From: Chitinophaga agrisoli
GTDB lineage: Bacteria; Bacteroidota; Bacteroidia; Chitinophagales; Chitinophagaceae
Direction: 5' to 3'
Length of the DNA: 64,000 nucleotides
Assembly (NCBI RefSeq): GCF_008386695.1
Contig: NZ_VUOC01000003.1
Coordinates: 1 to 64,000 of the forward strand
Shown here: positions 19,430 to 27,302 of the stretch, one piece after another
Position numbering within the stretch: the stretch's first letter is position 1
How the letters are laid out: each line of letters opens with the position of its first letter
The notes under the pieces: model-generated
Databases searched by the model: none
Told to the model about the DNA's origin: nothing
The model's input: the letters and a program-made list of their open reading frames with translations, nothing else
Translations under genes and position numbers: made by a program

Positions 19430-20812
19430 ATGTCAGGTAAACTATCAGGATACGATGAAACGATTGTGGCGCTGGCTACCGCTCCAGGGGTAGGCGCCAT
19501 TGCAGTGATACGCCTAAGCGGCCCGGAGGCCATTACGATCAGTAACCGCCTCTTTCCCTCCAGAGACCTGGAGCAGCAGGCCAGCCACACCCTCCATGTA
19601 GGCAGCATAGTGGCGGATGGGAAGGTCATAGACGAGGTGGTAGTCAGCCTTTTTAAAGGCCCCCGTTCCTATACCGGCGAGAACGTCGTGGAGCTCTCCT
19701 GCCACGGATCCCCCTACATACAACAGCAGCTCATAGACGCCTGTATCCATGCCGGCGCCCGTATGGCCAAACCAGGCGAATTCACCCTCCGCGCCTTCCT
19801 CAACGGCAAGCTGGACCTGGCCCAGGCAGAGTCCGTGGCAGACCTTATTGCCAGCCATTCCGCCGCCAGCCACCAAACGGCTATGCAGCAAATGCGCGGC
19901 GGGTTTTCCCGTGAGCTGCAGGACCTGCGCGAGCAGCTGATCCGCTTCTCCGCGCTTATAGAGCTGGAGCTGGATTTTAGCCAGGAAGATGTTGAGTTTG
20001 CGGACCGTACGCAGCTCTATGCCCTCATCAAAACGGCCATGGAGGTAGTAAAACACCTGGCGGATTCCTTTAAGATGGGCAACGTTATTAAGAACGGCGT
20101 TAACACCGCCATTGTAGGCAAACCCAACGCCGGGAAATCTACTTTGCTCAATACCCTGCTCAATGAGAACCGGGCTATTGTTAGCGATATCGCCGGCACT
20201 ACCCGGGATACGATTGAAGAGGTGCTGAATATTCAGGGCATCCTCTTCCGCCTCATAGACACCGCTGGCATCCGCGATAGCGTAGATACCATCGAAAGCA
20301 TAGGCGTACAGAAGACCCTGGAAAAGATCAAAGAGGCAGGTGTAGTTATTTATCTCTTTGATGTAAATGAGCTTTCTGTGGAAGACATCCGTCAGCAAAT
20401 AGTTGCGTTTGAACAGGATGGTATCAACCACCTGCTCGTCGGCAACAAAACGGATCTCCTTGGCGAATCTGCCATACAGGAAAAATTCCGCGATATACCT
20501 GGTATACTCTTCATCTCCGCCCGCAATCACAACCATATCGACGACTTAAAGAACCAGCTTGTACAAAAAGTAATGAGCGGCGATATTAATACAGAGGCTA
20601 CTATTGTTACCAACGCCCGGCATTATGCTGCGCTGCAGTCAGTATTGCAGTCCTTAATGGATGTAAAGCAGGGGATGGATACCGGGCTGCCGGGGGATTT
20701 GTTATCGTTAGATATACGGAGGTGTTTACATTACCTGGGAGAGATCACTGGAGAGATTACCAATGAGGATCAGCTGGATTTTATATTCAGTAAGTTTTGT
20801 ATTGGGAAGTAG
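19430..20812 (+). CDS. mnmE: tRNA-modifying GTPase MnmE
   Basis: 460 residues from the ATG at 19430; the alternative GTG at 19391 falls inside the tonB terminator. The N-terminal tetrahydrofolate-binding domain (TIVALATAPGVGAIAVIRLS), the G domain with P-loop GKPNAGKST near residue 230, TTRD, DTAGIR and NKTD motifs, and the C-terminal CIGK end are all present. With MnmG it installs carboxymethylaminomethyl groups on U34 of tRNAs. The final codons (Cys-Ile-Gly-Lys-stop) are the target of some site-specific integrases, and a copy of this end is found at 26145-26163. Confidence 0.97.
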   Translation: MSGKLSGYDETIVALATAPGVGAIAVIRLSGPEAITISNRLFPSRDLEQQASHTLHVGSIVADGKVIDEVVVSLFKGPRSYTGENVVELSCHGSPYIQQQLIDACIHAGARMAKPGEFTLRAFLNGKLDLAQAESVADLIASHSAASHQTAMQQMRGGFSRELQDLREQLIRFSALIELELDFSQEDVEFADRTQLYALIKTAMEVVKHLADSFKMGNVIKNGVNTAIVGKPNAGKSTLLNTLLNENRAIVSDIAGTTRDTIEEVLNIQGILFRLIDTAGIRDSVDTIESIGVQKTLEKIKEAGVVIYLFDVNELSVEDIRQQIVAFEQDGINHLLVGNKTDLLGESAIQEKFRDIPGILFISARNHNHIDDLKNQLVQKVMSGDINTEATIVTNARHYAALQSVLQSLMDVKQGMDTGLPGDLLSLDIRRCLHYLGEITGEITNEDQLDFIFSKFCIGK

Positions 20813-20813
20813 G
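20795..20813 (+). repeat. Candidate attachment site (left), mnmE 3' end
   Basis: The last codons of mnmE plus one base. 17 of 19 bases match 26145-26163 in the same orientation, and a weaker match continues downstream (CTTTCTTTTA here, CTTTCTTCTA there). From memory, the SGI1 island of enterobacteria uses the same mnmE end, with a core very close to this one. Confidence 0.6.
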
Positions 20814-21233
20814 GGGCTTTCTTTTACTTTTCCTTGTTTTCATCAGCTTTCCTAACGTAATGCTTATCAGGACTGTATTTTAACAGATTCCTTTAATTTT
20901 CCTGCGTTTTATTTTTTTGTTGGATGTTCACTATTGTGTTACTTTCTGGCATTATTGGTAGTATTTATAGCCCAGTTTTCTCAAGGTATTCAATTACATT
21001 TGGTAAGTTTTTTCAGACAATTCTCTCACAGTGAGTATGCTAATGTGAAGTATCCTTTTCCGAGATTATGGGAAAAACATTTTTAATTTCACGTAAATAT
21101 TGTATATAAATTTAAAGCCCGTTGCTATCAAATACTGTGTTTGTTAAATCGTCAAAAACAAAGAGCTGCTACCTCAAAACTGGAAGGGTTGTGTTATAGA
21201 GCCATAATCAGCAAAAATGGAATATCCCTTCCC
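20814..21233. other. A+T-rich interval after mnmE with no recognisable gene
   Basis: About 420 bp of pyrimidine-rich, A+T-rich sequence in which every frame is broken. Just beyond it, a 75-codon plus-strand frame (21141-21368) has no recognisable features and lies over better-supported minus-strand remnants. No integrase was found. Confidence 0.5.
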
Positions 21234-21365
21234 TCATGCGATTTGGAGATGAATTTTAGACCTGTTATTCCCCGGGCCCTTTACTGCTTTGCTTACAGAA
21301 GCCAATTGCTCATAACACTTGATCCATGTTTGTCTGGCTTTAATACTTCTTTGTTGAGATGTCAC
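21234..21365 (-). pseudogene. Possible transposase/HTH N-terminal remnant
   Basis: 43 codons from a GTG at 21365 to a stop at 21234. The segment SQQRSIKARQTWIKCYEQL then ASVSKA resembles, from memory, the start of helix-turn-helix transposase subunits in Bacteroidota. The similarity is lost after that, suggesting truncation. It abuts the stop of the HxlR fragment. Low confidence: it could be chance. Confidence 0.25.
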
Positions 21366-21371
21366 TGACAA

Positions 21372-21560
21372 CTAAGATTGAGGGGTGATGGATACAAAAG
21401 CGTTTATCAGACGATCAAGGCTACGTCCATATTTCGTTATAGAGTATTCGACAACAACTGGTCTTCCGGTATAAACGGTCCTTTCGATCAGACCGTTCAT
21501 TTCAAGGTGTCTTAGTTCACCGGATAATACTTTGGGAGATATACCTGCTACATACTTAAT
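21372..21560 (-). pseudogene. HxlR-family regulator, C-terminal fragment
   Basis: 62 codons before a stop. The reading ISPKVLSGELRHLEMNGLIE followed by RTVYTGRPVVVEYSIT and GRSLDRLI matches the recognition helix, wing and C-terminal helix of HxlR/DUF24 regulators; compare ISRKVLSEQLKELEADGLIH in the intact gene at 24509-24838. The first 40-50 residues are missing. The fragment begins four bases from the stop of the cytochrome gene, as if the 5' part was removed when the two were joined. Confidence 0.7.
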
Positions 21561-21563
21561 AAA

Positions 21564-22532
21564 TTACAATTTGTGAAACACAATAACCCGATTGTTGACC
21601 GGTTTAACAGTTCTTAAATAAGCATAGATTGCCGCCAAATCGTTGGCCTTCATTCCTGCATACAAATACCACGGCATTGGTGTTTGTAGATCGCCGGGGT
21701 TAAGTTTAGCAGCTTGCTTTTCTTTACCTTCAAAGCTTTTAAATCGTTGGATGAATATCTCTTTACTCCATGATCCAATGCCGGTTAATTTATCAGGTGT
21801 AATATTTGCAGAGTGTACAACGCCTCCCTGCTGATTAAATTCCATTCCACCGCCAAACTCTGTCCCAGGGATAATATCCCCATGATATCTTTTACTATGA
21901 CAATCTACACAAGCCGCTGCGTTAACAAGGTAAGCGCCATACTTGATGGTATCATTTTCCGAGGGTAGCTTACCCAAATGTGCCTTATGCGGCATGGTAT
22001 TAATGATAAAATTGACCGGGAAGTCAATTTCTGACGGCGGTATGTCTTTTTTAATTGCAGGAATTGAACGCAAATAAGCAATAATGCTATATACGTCCTC
22101 TTTATCCATTTGCCCTATATGATCCCAGGGCATTAGTGGAAAGATGGCTTTGCCAAATTTGTTCTCTCCGGTAGTCAGCGCCCTGAATATTTCGCCATCT
22201 GTCCAATTGGATAATTTATAAGGGGTTATATTAGATGCGTAAAACTTACCGGGCAAGCCCATCTGTTGATCAAACTTTTCACCTCCAGCTGCAAAGCCGC
22301 CCACCACCGGGCCTGCGTACAAACTCTCGTCCTTAGTGCTGTGGCAGTCCATACAAACAGCAACATGGTTGGCTAAATAGTTGCCGCGTTTTATCCGTTC
22401 TGCTGTGCGTTCTATTTTAAGTTGAGGCGCTGCGCCTGTGTCTGGTAATGCCACCGTTACATAAGTGCCGGTGGCAGCAACCAGTATCAACAATCCGAGT
22501 AGAATAAATCCAATTACCTTTACTGCATTCAT
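21564..22532 (-). CDS. Dihaem c-type cytochrome, membrane-anchored
   Basis: 322 residues. An uncleaved-looking N-terminal helix (about 6-27) anchors two cytochrome c domains with haem motifs CMDCH (60-64) and CVDCH (208-212). Likely axial Met ligands are in PLMPWDHIG and TPMPWYLYAG. The layout resembles the dihaem subunits that accompany periplasmic dehydrogenases, but no such dehydrogenase is adjacent. An 11-bp inverted repeat lies 34-60 bp upstream of the start. The surroundings are A+T-rich and full of gene remnants. Confidence 0.9.
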   Translation of the reverse strand: MNAVKVIGFILLGLLILVAATGTYVTVALPDTGAAPQLKIERTAERIKRGNYLANHVAVCMDCHSTKDESLYAGPVVGGFAAGGEKFDQQMGLPGKFYASNITPYKLSNWTDGEIFRALTTGENKFGKAIFPLMPWDHIGQMDKEDVYSIIAYLRSIPAIKKDIPPSEIDFPVNFIINTMPHKAHLGKLPSENDTIKYGAYLVNAAACVDCHSKRYHGDIIPGTEFGGGMEFNQQGGVVHSANITPDKLTGIGSWSKEIFIQRFKSFEGKEKQAAKLNPGDLQTPMPWYLYAGMKANDLAAIYAYLRTVKPVNNRVIVFHKL

Positions 22533-22565
22533 ATTATGCTAATTTTTTTGCTCTAGAAAGCTTTG

Positions 22566-22592
22566 ATAGTTATCCCGTAATGGGATAACTAT
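22566..22592. promoter_or_regulatory. Inverted repeat upstream of cytochrome c gene
   Basis: Perfect 11-bp arms ATAGTTATCCC / GGGATAACTAT with a five-base centre, 34-60 bp before the cytochrome start and about 100 bp after the end of the upstream oxidoreductase gene on the same strand. It has no T-run on the minus strand, so an operator is more likely than a terminator. Confidence 0.4.
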
Positions 22593-22692
22593 TTTCGCTC
22601 AAGTTCATTCATCTATGTTAACGACTATGGTTATAATACCGACCAAGGGCTCCTCTACTGAGACCATACGGGTTTTACACCTCCCAGCCTTA

Positions 22693-23349
22693 TTAGTTTT
22701 CAGAAATAGTTGGGCTTTTCATATCGTACTTATCTGATTTTACTATATCAACGATGAATTTAGCCACGCTTTGCCTGCTGATTTGTAAACTTGGTTTAGG
22801 GAAGTTATTAAAACTCACCTTTAAGGTTTTTATCTTTTTGGAATCATTTAAGGCAACAGGCCGTACAGCCGTCCAAATTAAGTTTGAATTTGCTAATAAT
22901 TTTTCCTCTGCTTCGTGTTCCGCGTAGACGGGGCCGAGGTTGGTATAGTTAATTAACCATCTGAGCCAAAAAGGAATTTCCTTTTTGGTTTCCCCAACAC
23001 CCCACGCAGAGACTGTAATTAAGCGTTTTAGATTTTGTTGATCCGCTTCAGCTATCGCATTTTTTATGCTTTCAGATATGAAATTTTTGGCGGTTATTAA
23101 TTTAGACCAGGGAGCATCTGAGGCTCTTACGATACCCAAAGCACTTATGATCAGATCACACCCCTGCATTGCAGCTGCTAAATCTGCTCTTCGGGTAGGT
23201 GTTCCTTGATATACTTTAATTGATTTTGAGCTAAAGGCTATTTTGTTTTTATCTCGCACTAAAATATTTAAATCATAGCCTTGTTTTAATGCCTCTTCAA
23301 CAATTAGACGACCGGTTCTACCAGTGGCTCCTAAAATGAGTATTTTCAT
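22693..23349 (-). CDS. NAD(P)H-binding oxidoreductase (atypical SDR)
   Basis: 218 residues. The N-terminal Rossmann motif GATGRTGR (residues 7-14) and LVRDKNK after strand 2 suggest NADP binding. The middle (ALGIVRASD, RLITVSAWGVGETKKE) matches the NAD(P)H-binding family of atypical short-chain dehydrogenases, which often lack the YxxxK dyad. Such genes commonly sit next to HxlR regulators. The intact HxlR gene at 23935 lies beyond a degraded dehydrogenase. Confidence 0.85.
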   Translation of the reverse strand: MKILILGATGRTGRLIVEEALKQGYDLNILVRDKNKIAFSSKSIKVYQGTPTRRADLAAAMQGCDLIISALGIVRASDAPWSKLITAKNFISESIKNAIAEADQQNLKRLITVSAWGVGETKKEIPFWLRWLINYTNLGPVYAEHEAEEKLLANSNLIWTAVRPVALNDSKKIKTLKVSFNNFPKPSLQISRQSVAKFIVDIVKSDKYDMKSPTISEN

Positions 23350-23429
23350 AACTTTATTTTACTTGTTTGGTAATTTTCTATTGGACAAAAGCCATTTTGT
23401 CTTTTTATTTTATAATTTTTGAGTGCTTG

Positions 23430-23839
23430 TTACAACACTTTATAGATCTAACCGGTTTGTCCGCCCAAAACGCTTTTGATATAAGCGTGCGTTACCCGGC
23501 TCATGGTAACCGGAACGCGACCCTTTCGGATTAATGTAATGCAGGCCGATCAATACGAGGTTAACCTGACCCATCAATTTACTATTAACGCCAATCCTGA
23601 ATCAGCATCGCTCATAAATACCCAAGGCCCGAACTGCGCGTCCCCGGCAGCGCAAATTAGGCGTCGAATTTTCCGACCCGTTTGTAAAAGTTTTCTATTG
23701 ACTCGGGTGAGGAGATATCTACGTGTATATCAGCAGTTTTTGAACCTACCTTAATTACATCGTGATCTTTTTGTACGGCGGCAGTTATGTGTTTCCCGAT
23801 GGTACCTGTGGCACCTATAATTAATATCTTCATATTCAC
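23430..23839 (-). pseudogene. Short-chain dehydrogenase, decayed by frameshifts and a deletion
   Basis: The intact start (MNMKILIIGATGTIGKHI) stops after 60 codons. In another frame the protein resumes as ICAAGDAQFGPWVFMSDAD. A second shift gives FRIGVNSKLMGQVNLVLIG then LHYINPKG. A large internal deletion (roughly 70 residues, including the catalytic region) then joins to RVPVTMSRVTHAYIKSVLGG, ending at a premature TAG and a later TAA at 23430. These pieces match, in order, a common Bacteroidota SDR of about 200 residues. It is divergent from the HxlR gene at 23935, its probable former regulator. Confidence 0.85.
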
Positions 23840-23871
23840 TTATTTCAACAAAATTATTCCATAACTTCACC

Positions 23872-23907
23872 TTTGTCAAGTAATAGCACATTTGTCAAGT
23901 ATTGACA
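23872..23907. promoter_or_regulatory. Candidate operator of the divergent HxlR gene
   Basis: TTTGTCAAGTA is repeated at 23872-23882 and 23891-23901. The second copy is part of the perfect inverted repeat TGTCAA-GTA-TTGACA (23893-23907). It lies between the SDR remnant and hxlR-like start. DUF24/HxlR proteins bind such paired sites and usually repress themselves and the divergent gene. Confidence 0.5.
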
Positions 23908-23934
23908 TTTAAGACAGTAATACTCATCATCAAC

Positions 23935-24279
23935 ATGTTAAAAGGAAAAATAATTGAAAAAAAAGTGGAGATGGATTGTGATTGCTCAATAATAGGATCA
24001 ATCAATATCATAAGCGGCAAGTGGAAGCCTGTTATTATCTGGATGTTATTGTCAGGCCCCAGGCGATTTGGTGAGCTTCATAAAGGAATTCAAGGTATAG
24101 CACTAAAGGTATTATCCAGGCATTTAAAAGAACTGGAAGCTGACGGTATCATCAATCGGAAGGTATATGCTGAAGTCCCGCCAAGGGTGGAGTATACACT
24201 CACTGAAAAAGGGATGTCGCTCAACGATGTGATGCAGCTATTAGTAGAATGGGATAAAAAGTATAAAGTAACCAAATAA
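23935..24279 (+). CDS. HxlR/DUF24-family redox-type transcriptional regulator
   Basis: 114 residues from the ATG at 23935. A TTG at 23902 would add 11 residues and overlaps the palindromic operator. It is a winged helix with the family core GKWKPVIIWMLLSGPRRFGE, LSRHLKELEADGI and PPRVEYTLTEKG. Cys15 and Cys17 (MDCDC) sit where DUF24 regulators such as YodB, CatR and HypR carry their quinone- or disulfide-sensing Cys. It is divergent from the decayed SDR, so it may now have no local target. Confidence 0.92.
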   Translation: MLKGKIIEKKVEMDCDCSIIGSINIISGKWKPVIIWMLLSGPRRFGELHKGIQGIALKVLSRHLKELEADGIINRKVYAEVPPRVEYTLTEKGMSLNDVMQLLVEWDKKYKVTK

Positions 24280-24446
24280 GACATTTTGGGATATGTTAAA
24301 GAACACCTTGTGTCATATTTAAAGGAATAAAGTCTTTTGTCCGATTATGCCTACAGTTAATTTTAAAACACCACCTTATAAATGAGTTCCGGGAAAAGTT
24401 GTTTCATTTAATTATGAAACCAGGTTCAATTATTACATGAAATTAA

Positions 24447-24493
24447 AAACTAAAGAGACCGTATCATGATCCATGATACGGTCTCTTTAGTTT
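24447..24493. terminator. Hairpin terminator downstream of HxlR gene (minus strand)
   Basis: Perfect 22-bp inverted repeat (24447-24468 with 24472-24493) with a three-base loop. On the minus strand it follows the regulator stop by 15 bp and runs into a T-rich tract. It may also act on the plus strand after the other HxlR gene. Confidence 0.85.
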
Positions 24494-24508
24494 ATAGCTG
24501 ACAGATAA

Positions 24509-24838
24509 TTATTTTACTGTATCCAAAACCATTTTTTGGCCCCAGATTGCCAAATCCTTTAATATTGGCCTAAGACTTTGCCCAAGGTCAGTTAACGAAT
24601 ACTCTACCCGTGGCGGAATTTCTTTGAACTTTTCCCGGTGAATTAAACCGTCAGCTTCCAGTTCCTTCAGTTGTTCGCTTAATACTTTCCTCGATATAGA
24701 GGGCATCCGGGCGGCTATCTCGCCAAAGCACCTGGTATGATCCGACAGCAGAAATAGAATTATTGATTTCCATCTTCCGCCTATTAAAGCTATCGTTGTT
24801 GTAAAAGGACAAGAATTATTTTCTACTTTATTTTCCAT
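24509..24838 (-). CDS. HxlR/DUF24-family redox-type regulator (YtfH-like)
   Basis: 109 residues. Cys10 in NSCPF occupies the conserved redox-sensing position of DUF24 proteins. The winged-helix core is complete (GGRWKSIILFLLSDHTRCFG, ISRKVLSEQLKELEADGLIH, PPRVEYSLTDLGQSL). It is divergent from a QorB-like quinone reductase gene, the same arrangement as ytfH-qorB in Escherichia coli. That makes control of the reductase by electrophile or quinone stress likely. The divergent region contains palindromic GTTAC elements. Confidence 0.92.
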   Translation of the reverse strand: MENKVENNSCPFTTTIALIGGRWKSIILFLLSDHTRCFGEIAARMPSISRKVLSEQLKELEADGLIHREKFKEIPPRVEYSLTDLGQSLRPILKDLAIWGQKMVLDTVK

Positions 24839-24877
24839 TAGTCACATTTAGGTTACCACTATTTCCATTATTACTAA

Positions 24878-24894
24878 AAGGTAACAGTTACTTT
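24878..24894. promoter_or_regulatory. Candidate operator between HxlR and qorB-like genes
   Basis: The palindrome GTAACAGTTAC (24881-24891) sits in a near-symmetric 17-bp context (AAGGTAAC-A-GTTACTTTT), and GGTTACC occurs 30 bp away at 24851-24857. It is centred between the divergent starts at 24838 and 24959. Binding by the HxlR protein is inferred. Confidence 0.45.
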
Positions 24895-24958
24895 TTGAAA
24901 TCCTCATTAATATCTTTACGTAACAAAAGTAAATTTTAGTATTTTTAAAATACAAATT

Positions 24959-25824
24959 ATGATTTTAGTTACAGGTGCTAAAGGACATTTGGGAAAAGCG
25001 ACTATCGAATCGCTACAAAAAAAAGGTGTTCCAGCCGATGAGATTACTGCTTTGGTAAGAGATGAAAACAAAGCAGCCGATTTAAAAGATAAAGGTGTTC
25101 AGATAAAAATGGGGCATTATAATAATTATAATTCTCTTAAAGAGGGGCTTCAGAGTGTCGACAAGCTTTTATTAATTTCTTCAAGCGAAATGGTTGACAG
25201 GCTTGTTCAGCACAAAAACGTTATTAATGCCGCTAAGGAAAATGGTGTCAAACACATCGTTTATACCGGTATAGATATTAAGAATTATGAGACAACGGCT
25301 ATACCCTACGTTAGTCAGATCCACAAGGATACAACTGATTATCTTCAGGAGGTAGGTATCCCTTATACCGTATTGGATAATACCCTTTACGCTGATTCAA
25401 TAGGATTTTTTTCCGGAGAGACGTTTTTGGAAACCGGTATTTTCTTTCCTGCTGGCAATGGAAAATTGCCCTGGGCGCCAAGAGCTGAAATGGGAGAAGC
25501 AGCTGCAGTTGTATTAACTACTCCAGGACATGAGGATAGAATTATGCCATCACCGCAGATACCGCTTATTCATTAGGCGAAATAGCTGGCATGGTCTCAG
25601 CTATTACCGGTTATGAGGTTAAATATCTTAATCCTGATCTCAATACTTATATCGACGGTCTTGTAAAGGCTGGGGTTCCTAAAGAAATCGCATCATTTTT
25701 AGGAGGGTTCGGAACCGCTATTGCCAATGGTGAATTCGATACGCGTCGAAGCGATCTTTCAAAATTGTTGGGAAGAAAACTAATGGAGCTAAAGGAATTC
25801 CTGACAATTACTTACGGCAAATAA
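24959..25824 (+). pseudogene. QorB-like NAD(P)H:quinone oxidoreductase, frameshifted
   Basis: The first 202 codons read as a clean NmrA/QorB-type protein: MILVTGAKGHLGKATIESL, DKLLLISSSE, KENGVKHIVYTG. Near 25543 (GATAGAATTATGCC) the frame is lost and it would stop at 25576. In the next frame AITADTAYSLGEIAGMVSAI continues and runs to 25824 through the normal C-terminus (YLNPDLNTYIDGL, SDLSKLLGRK). A one-base loss, probably in a T-run (ATTTATGCC expected), explains it. Rejoined length is about 288 residues, normal for the family. A sequencing error is possible. Confidence 0.88.
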
Positions 25825-26144
25825 GATTCCTGGAAAGCCATCTGTTTGTTAACACAAGATGGGCCGTCTGGAAAGTAAAGTCGACTAAAAAAGAAGGGTT
25901 TTGTCCGTTGGATATTATTGAACTATTTGCGGAACAAGGCTATTATATCGGCACCTACGTTGCGGAGATATGCGCAATTAGGATTTATCAGACGGCACGA
26001 TTTAGGGACTAAGAATCTTGTCGGAATTAAAAGAAGATATCAAATCGATTTTGAGCCCACAGTAGTAACGAAAAATATGAGATAAGTATGGCCGTGGATT
26101 GTACCTCTTGATAGGAAAATATTTGAAATTCAAAGAAATGTAAA
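25825..26144. other. Interval with broken frames before the right repeat
   Basis: About 320 bp with two short open stretches (about 25905-26010 and 25973-26085) that overlap in different frames and are cut by stops. They look like gene debris, but I cannot assign them to a family. No integrase signature was seen. Confidence 0.4.
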
Positions 26145-26163
26145 TTCTGTATCGGGAAGTAGG
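26145..26163 (+). repeat. Candidate attachment site (right), duplicated mnmE 3' end
   Basis: It reads Cys-Ile-Gly-Lys-stop (TGTATCGGGAAGTAG) out of any gene context. 17 of 19 bases match the true mnmE end at 20795-20813 in direct orientation, with the similarity fading about 15 bp further on. It marks the far boundary of the A+T-rich region of gene remnants. Confidence 0.6.
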
Positions 26164-26199
26164 TTCTTTCTTCTATTTAACAACTAAAGAAATCTAACC

Positions 26200-27288
26200 A
26201 TGCAGAAACTTATAATTTTAGGGCTACTACTTCCACTTTTCACAGTTGCTCAAACGCCAAAGCCTTTACAGAGCTCCCTTGAAGTATATCCTGATAGCAC
26301 CTGGGAAAGGATGATCAATCCGGGCGACTATGGCTGGAATAACACGAAGTTTAAGCAACTTCGCGGTTTTATTATTGATAGCACTCACACTACGGGAATG
26401 GTGGTGATACAAAGTGGTAAAGTTTTGTTTGAATATGGGGATGTACAAGAACTTAGTTATCTGGCTTCATGTAGGAAGAGCATTCTTTCGATGCTATACG
26501 GCCCTTTTGTTGCCAATGATAAGATAAAGTTGAATACTACCATTGAGCAACTGGGACTTGACGATGTGGGTGGATTACTGCCGATTGAAAAGAAAGCGAC
26601 TATTAATGATTTACTCACGGCCCGCTCCGGGGTTTACCATGCAGCCAGTAATGAAGGTGACGCTTCTGCTATGGCGCCTAAAAGAGGCAGTGTTACACCA
26701 GGCAGCTTTTGGCTATACAATAACTGGGACTTTAATATAGCGGGGTATATTCTGGAGCAGCAGACAGGTAAAAGCATATACGAGCTCATTGACTCTATAC
26801 TGGCTAATCCGCTACAGATGCAGGACTGGAGGATTGAAGCGCAAAGAAAGACCGGTGATACCACAAAGTCAAAATACAAGGCGTATCATATATGGTTTTC
26901 AACGCGTGATATGGCACGGTTAGGCTACCTTATGTTAAGGAACGGAAAGTGGAAGGATCAACAAGTGCTTCCTGCCAGCTGGATAAAAACCACTACTTCA
27001 ATTGTTACCACAAACAAGGAGGCCGGGCAAAACAAGACCGCTTACTTTCATTTTGGTTATGGATACTTATGGTGGATCTGGGATGCACCATATAATAAAG
27101 GCGCCTATGAAGGTGCTTATTCCGCCACAGGCGCCTTTGGACAATTTATCACCGTTCTGCCAAAACTTGACCTTGTGATAGCTCATAAGACAAAGTATGA
27201 ATATGAGCGACAAGTTTCCACTGAGCTTTATTTAAAAATTCTTGATAAATTATTAGCTGCCCGGGATGCTGAATTCGGTGGGTTTTAA
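26200..27288 (+). CDS. Exported serine hydrolase (class C beta-lactamase family)
   Basis: 362 residues with a signal peptide ending near VAQ. The catalytic SxxK is S90-C-R-K93, the YxN motif is Y173-N-N175, and an open FGYGYLWWIWDAP segment precedes the region where the third motif lies. The family includes esterases, D-amino peptidases and beta-lactamases, and the sequence does not decide between them. It begins 37 bp after the right mnmE-end repeat. A degenerate third copy of that end follows its stop. Confidence 0.88.
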   Translation: MQKLIILGLLLPLFTVAQTPKPLQSSLEVYPDSTWERMINPGDYGWNNTKFKQLRGFIIDSTHTTGMVVIQSGKVLFEYGDVQELSYLASCRKSILSMLYGPFVANDKIKLNTTIEQLGLDDVGGLLPIEKKATINDLLTARSGVYHAASNEGDASAMAPKRGSVTPGSFWLYNNWDFNIAGYILEQQTGKSIYELIDSILANPLQMQDWRIEAQRKTGDTTKSKYKAYHIWFSTRDMARLGYLMLRNGKWKDQQVLPASWIKTTTSIVTTNKEAGQNKTAYFHFGYGYLWWIWDAPYNKGAYEGAYSATGAFGQFITVLPKLDLVIAHKTKYEYERQVSTELYLKILDKLLAARDAEFGGF

Positions 27289-27302
27289 TAATTATTACTG
27301 CT

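Noticed and set aside
19514-20536. 340-codon frame antisense to mnmE
   Set aside because: mnmE is certain on the plus strand; the reverse frame is rich in Gly/Ala/His runs without domain structure.
21141-21368. 75-codon plus-strand frame after mnmE
   Set aside because: No promoter, domain or signal; overlaps a better-supported minus-strand remnant.
23503-23754. 83-codon plus-strand frame over the SDR pseudogene
   Set aside because: The minus strand reads ordered SDR fragments; this frame is an accidental opening.
24447-24493. Large inverted repeat as a possible insertion-sequence end
   Set aside because: Its arms are separated by only three bases and it follows a stop codon with a T-rich tract, so a terminator explains it better.
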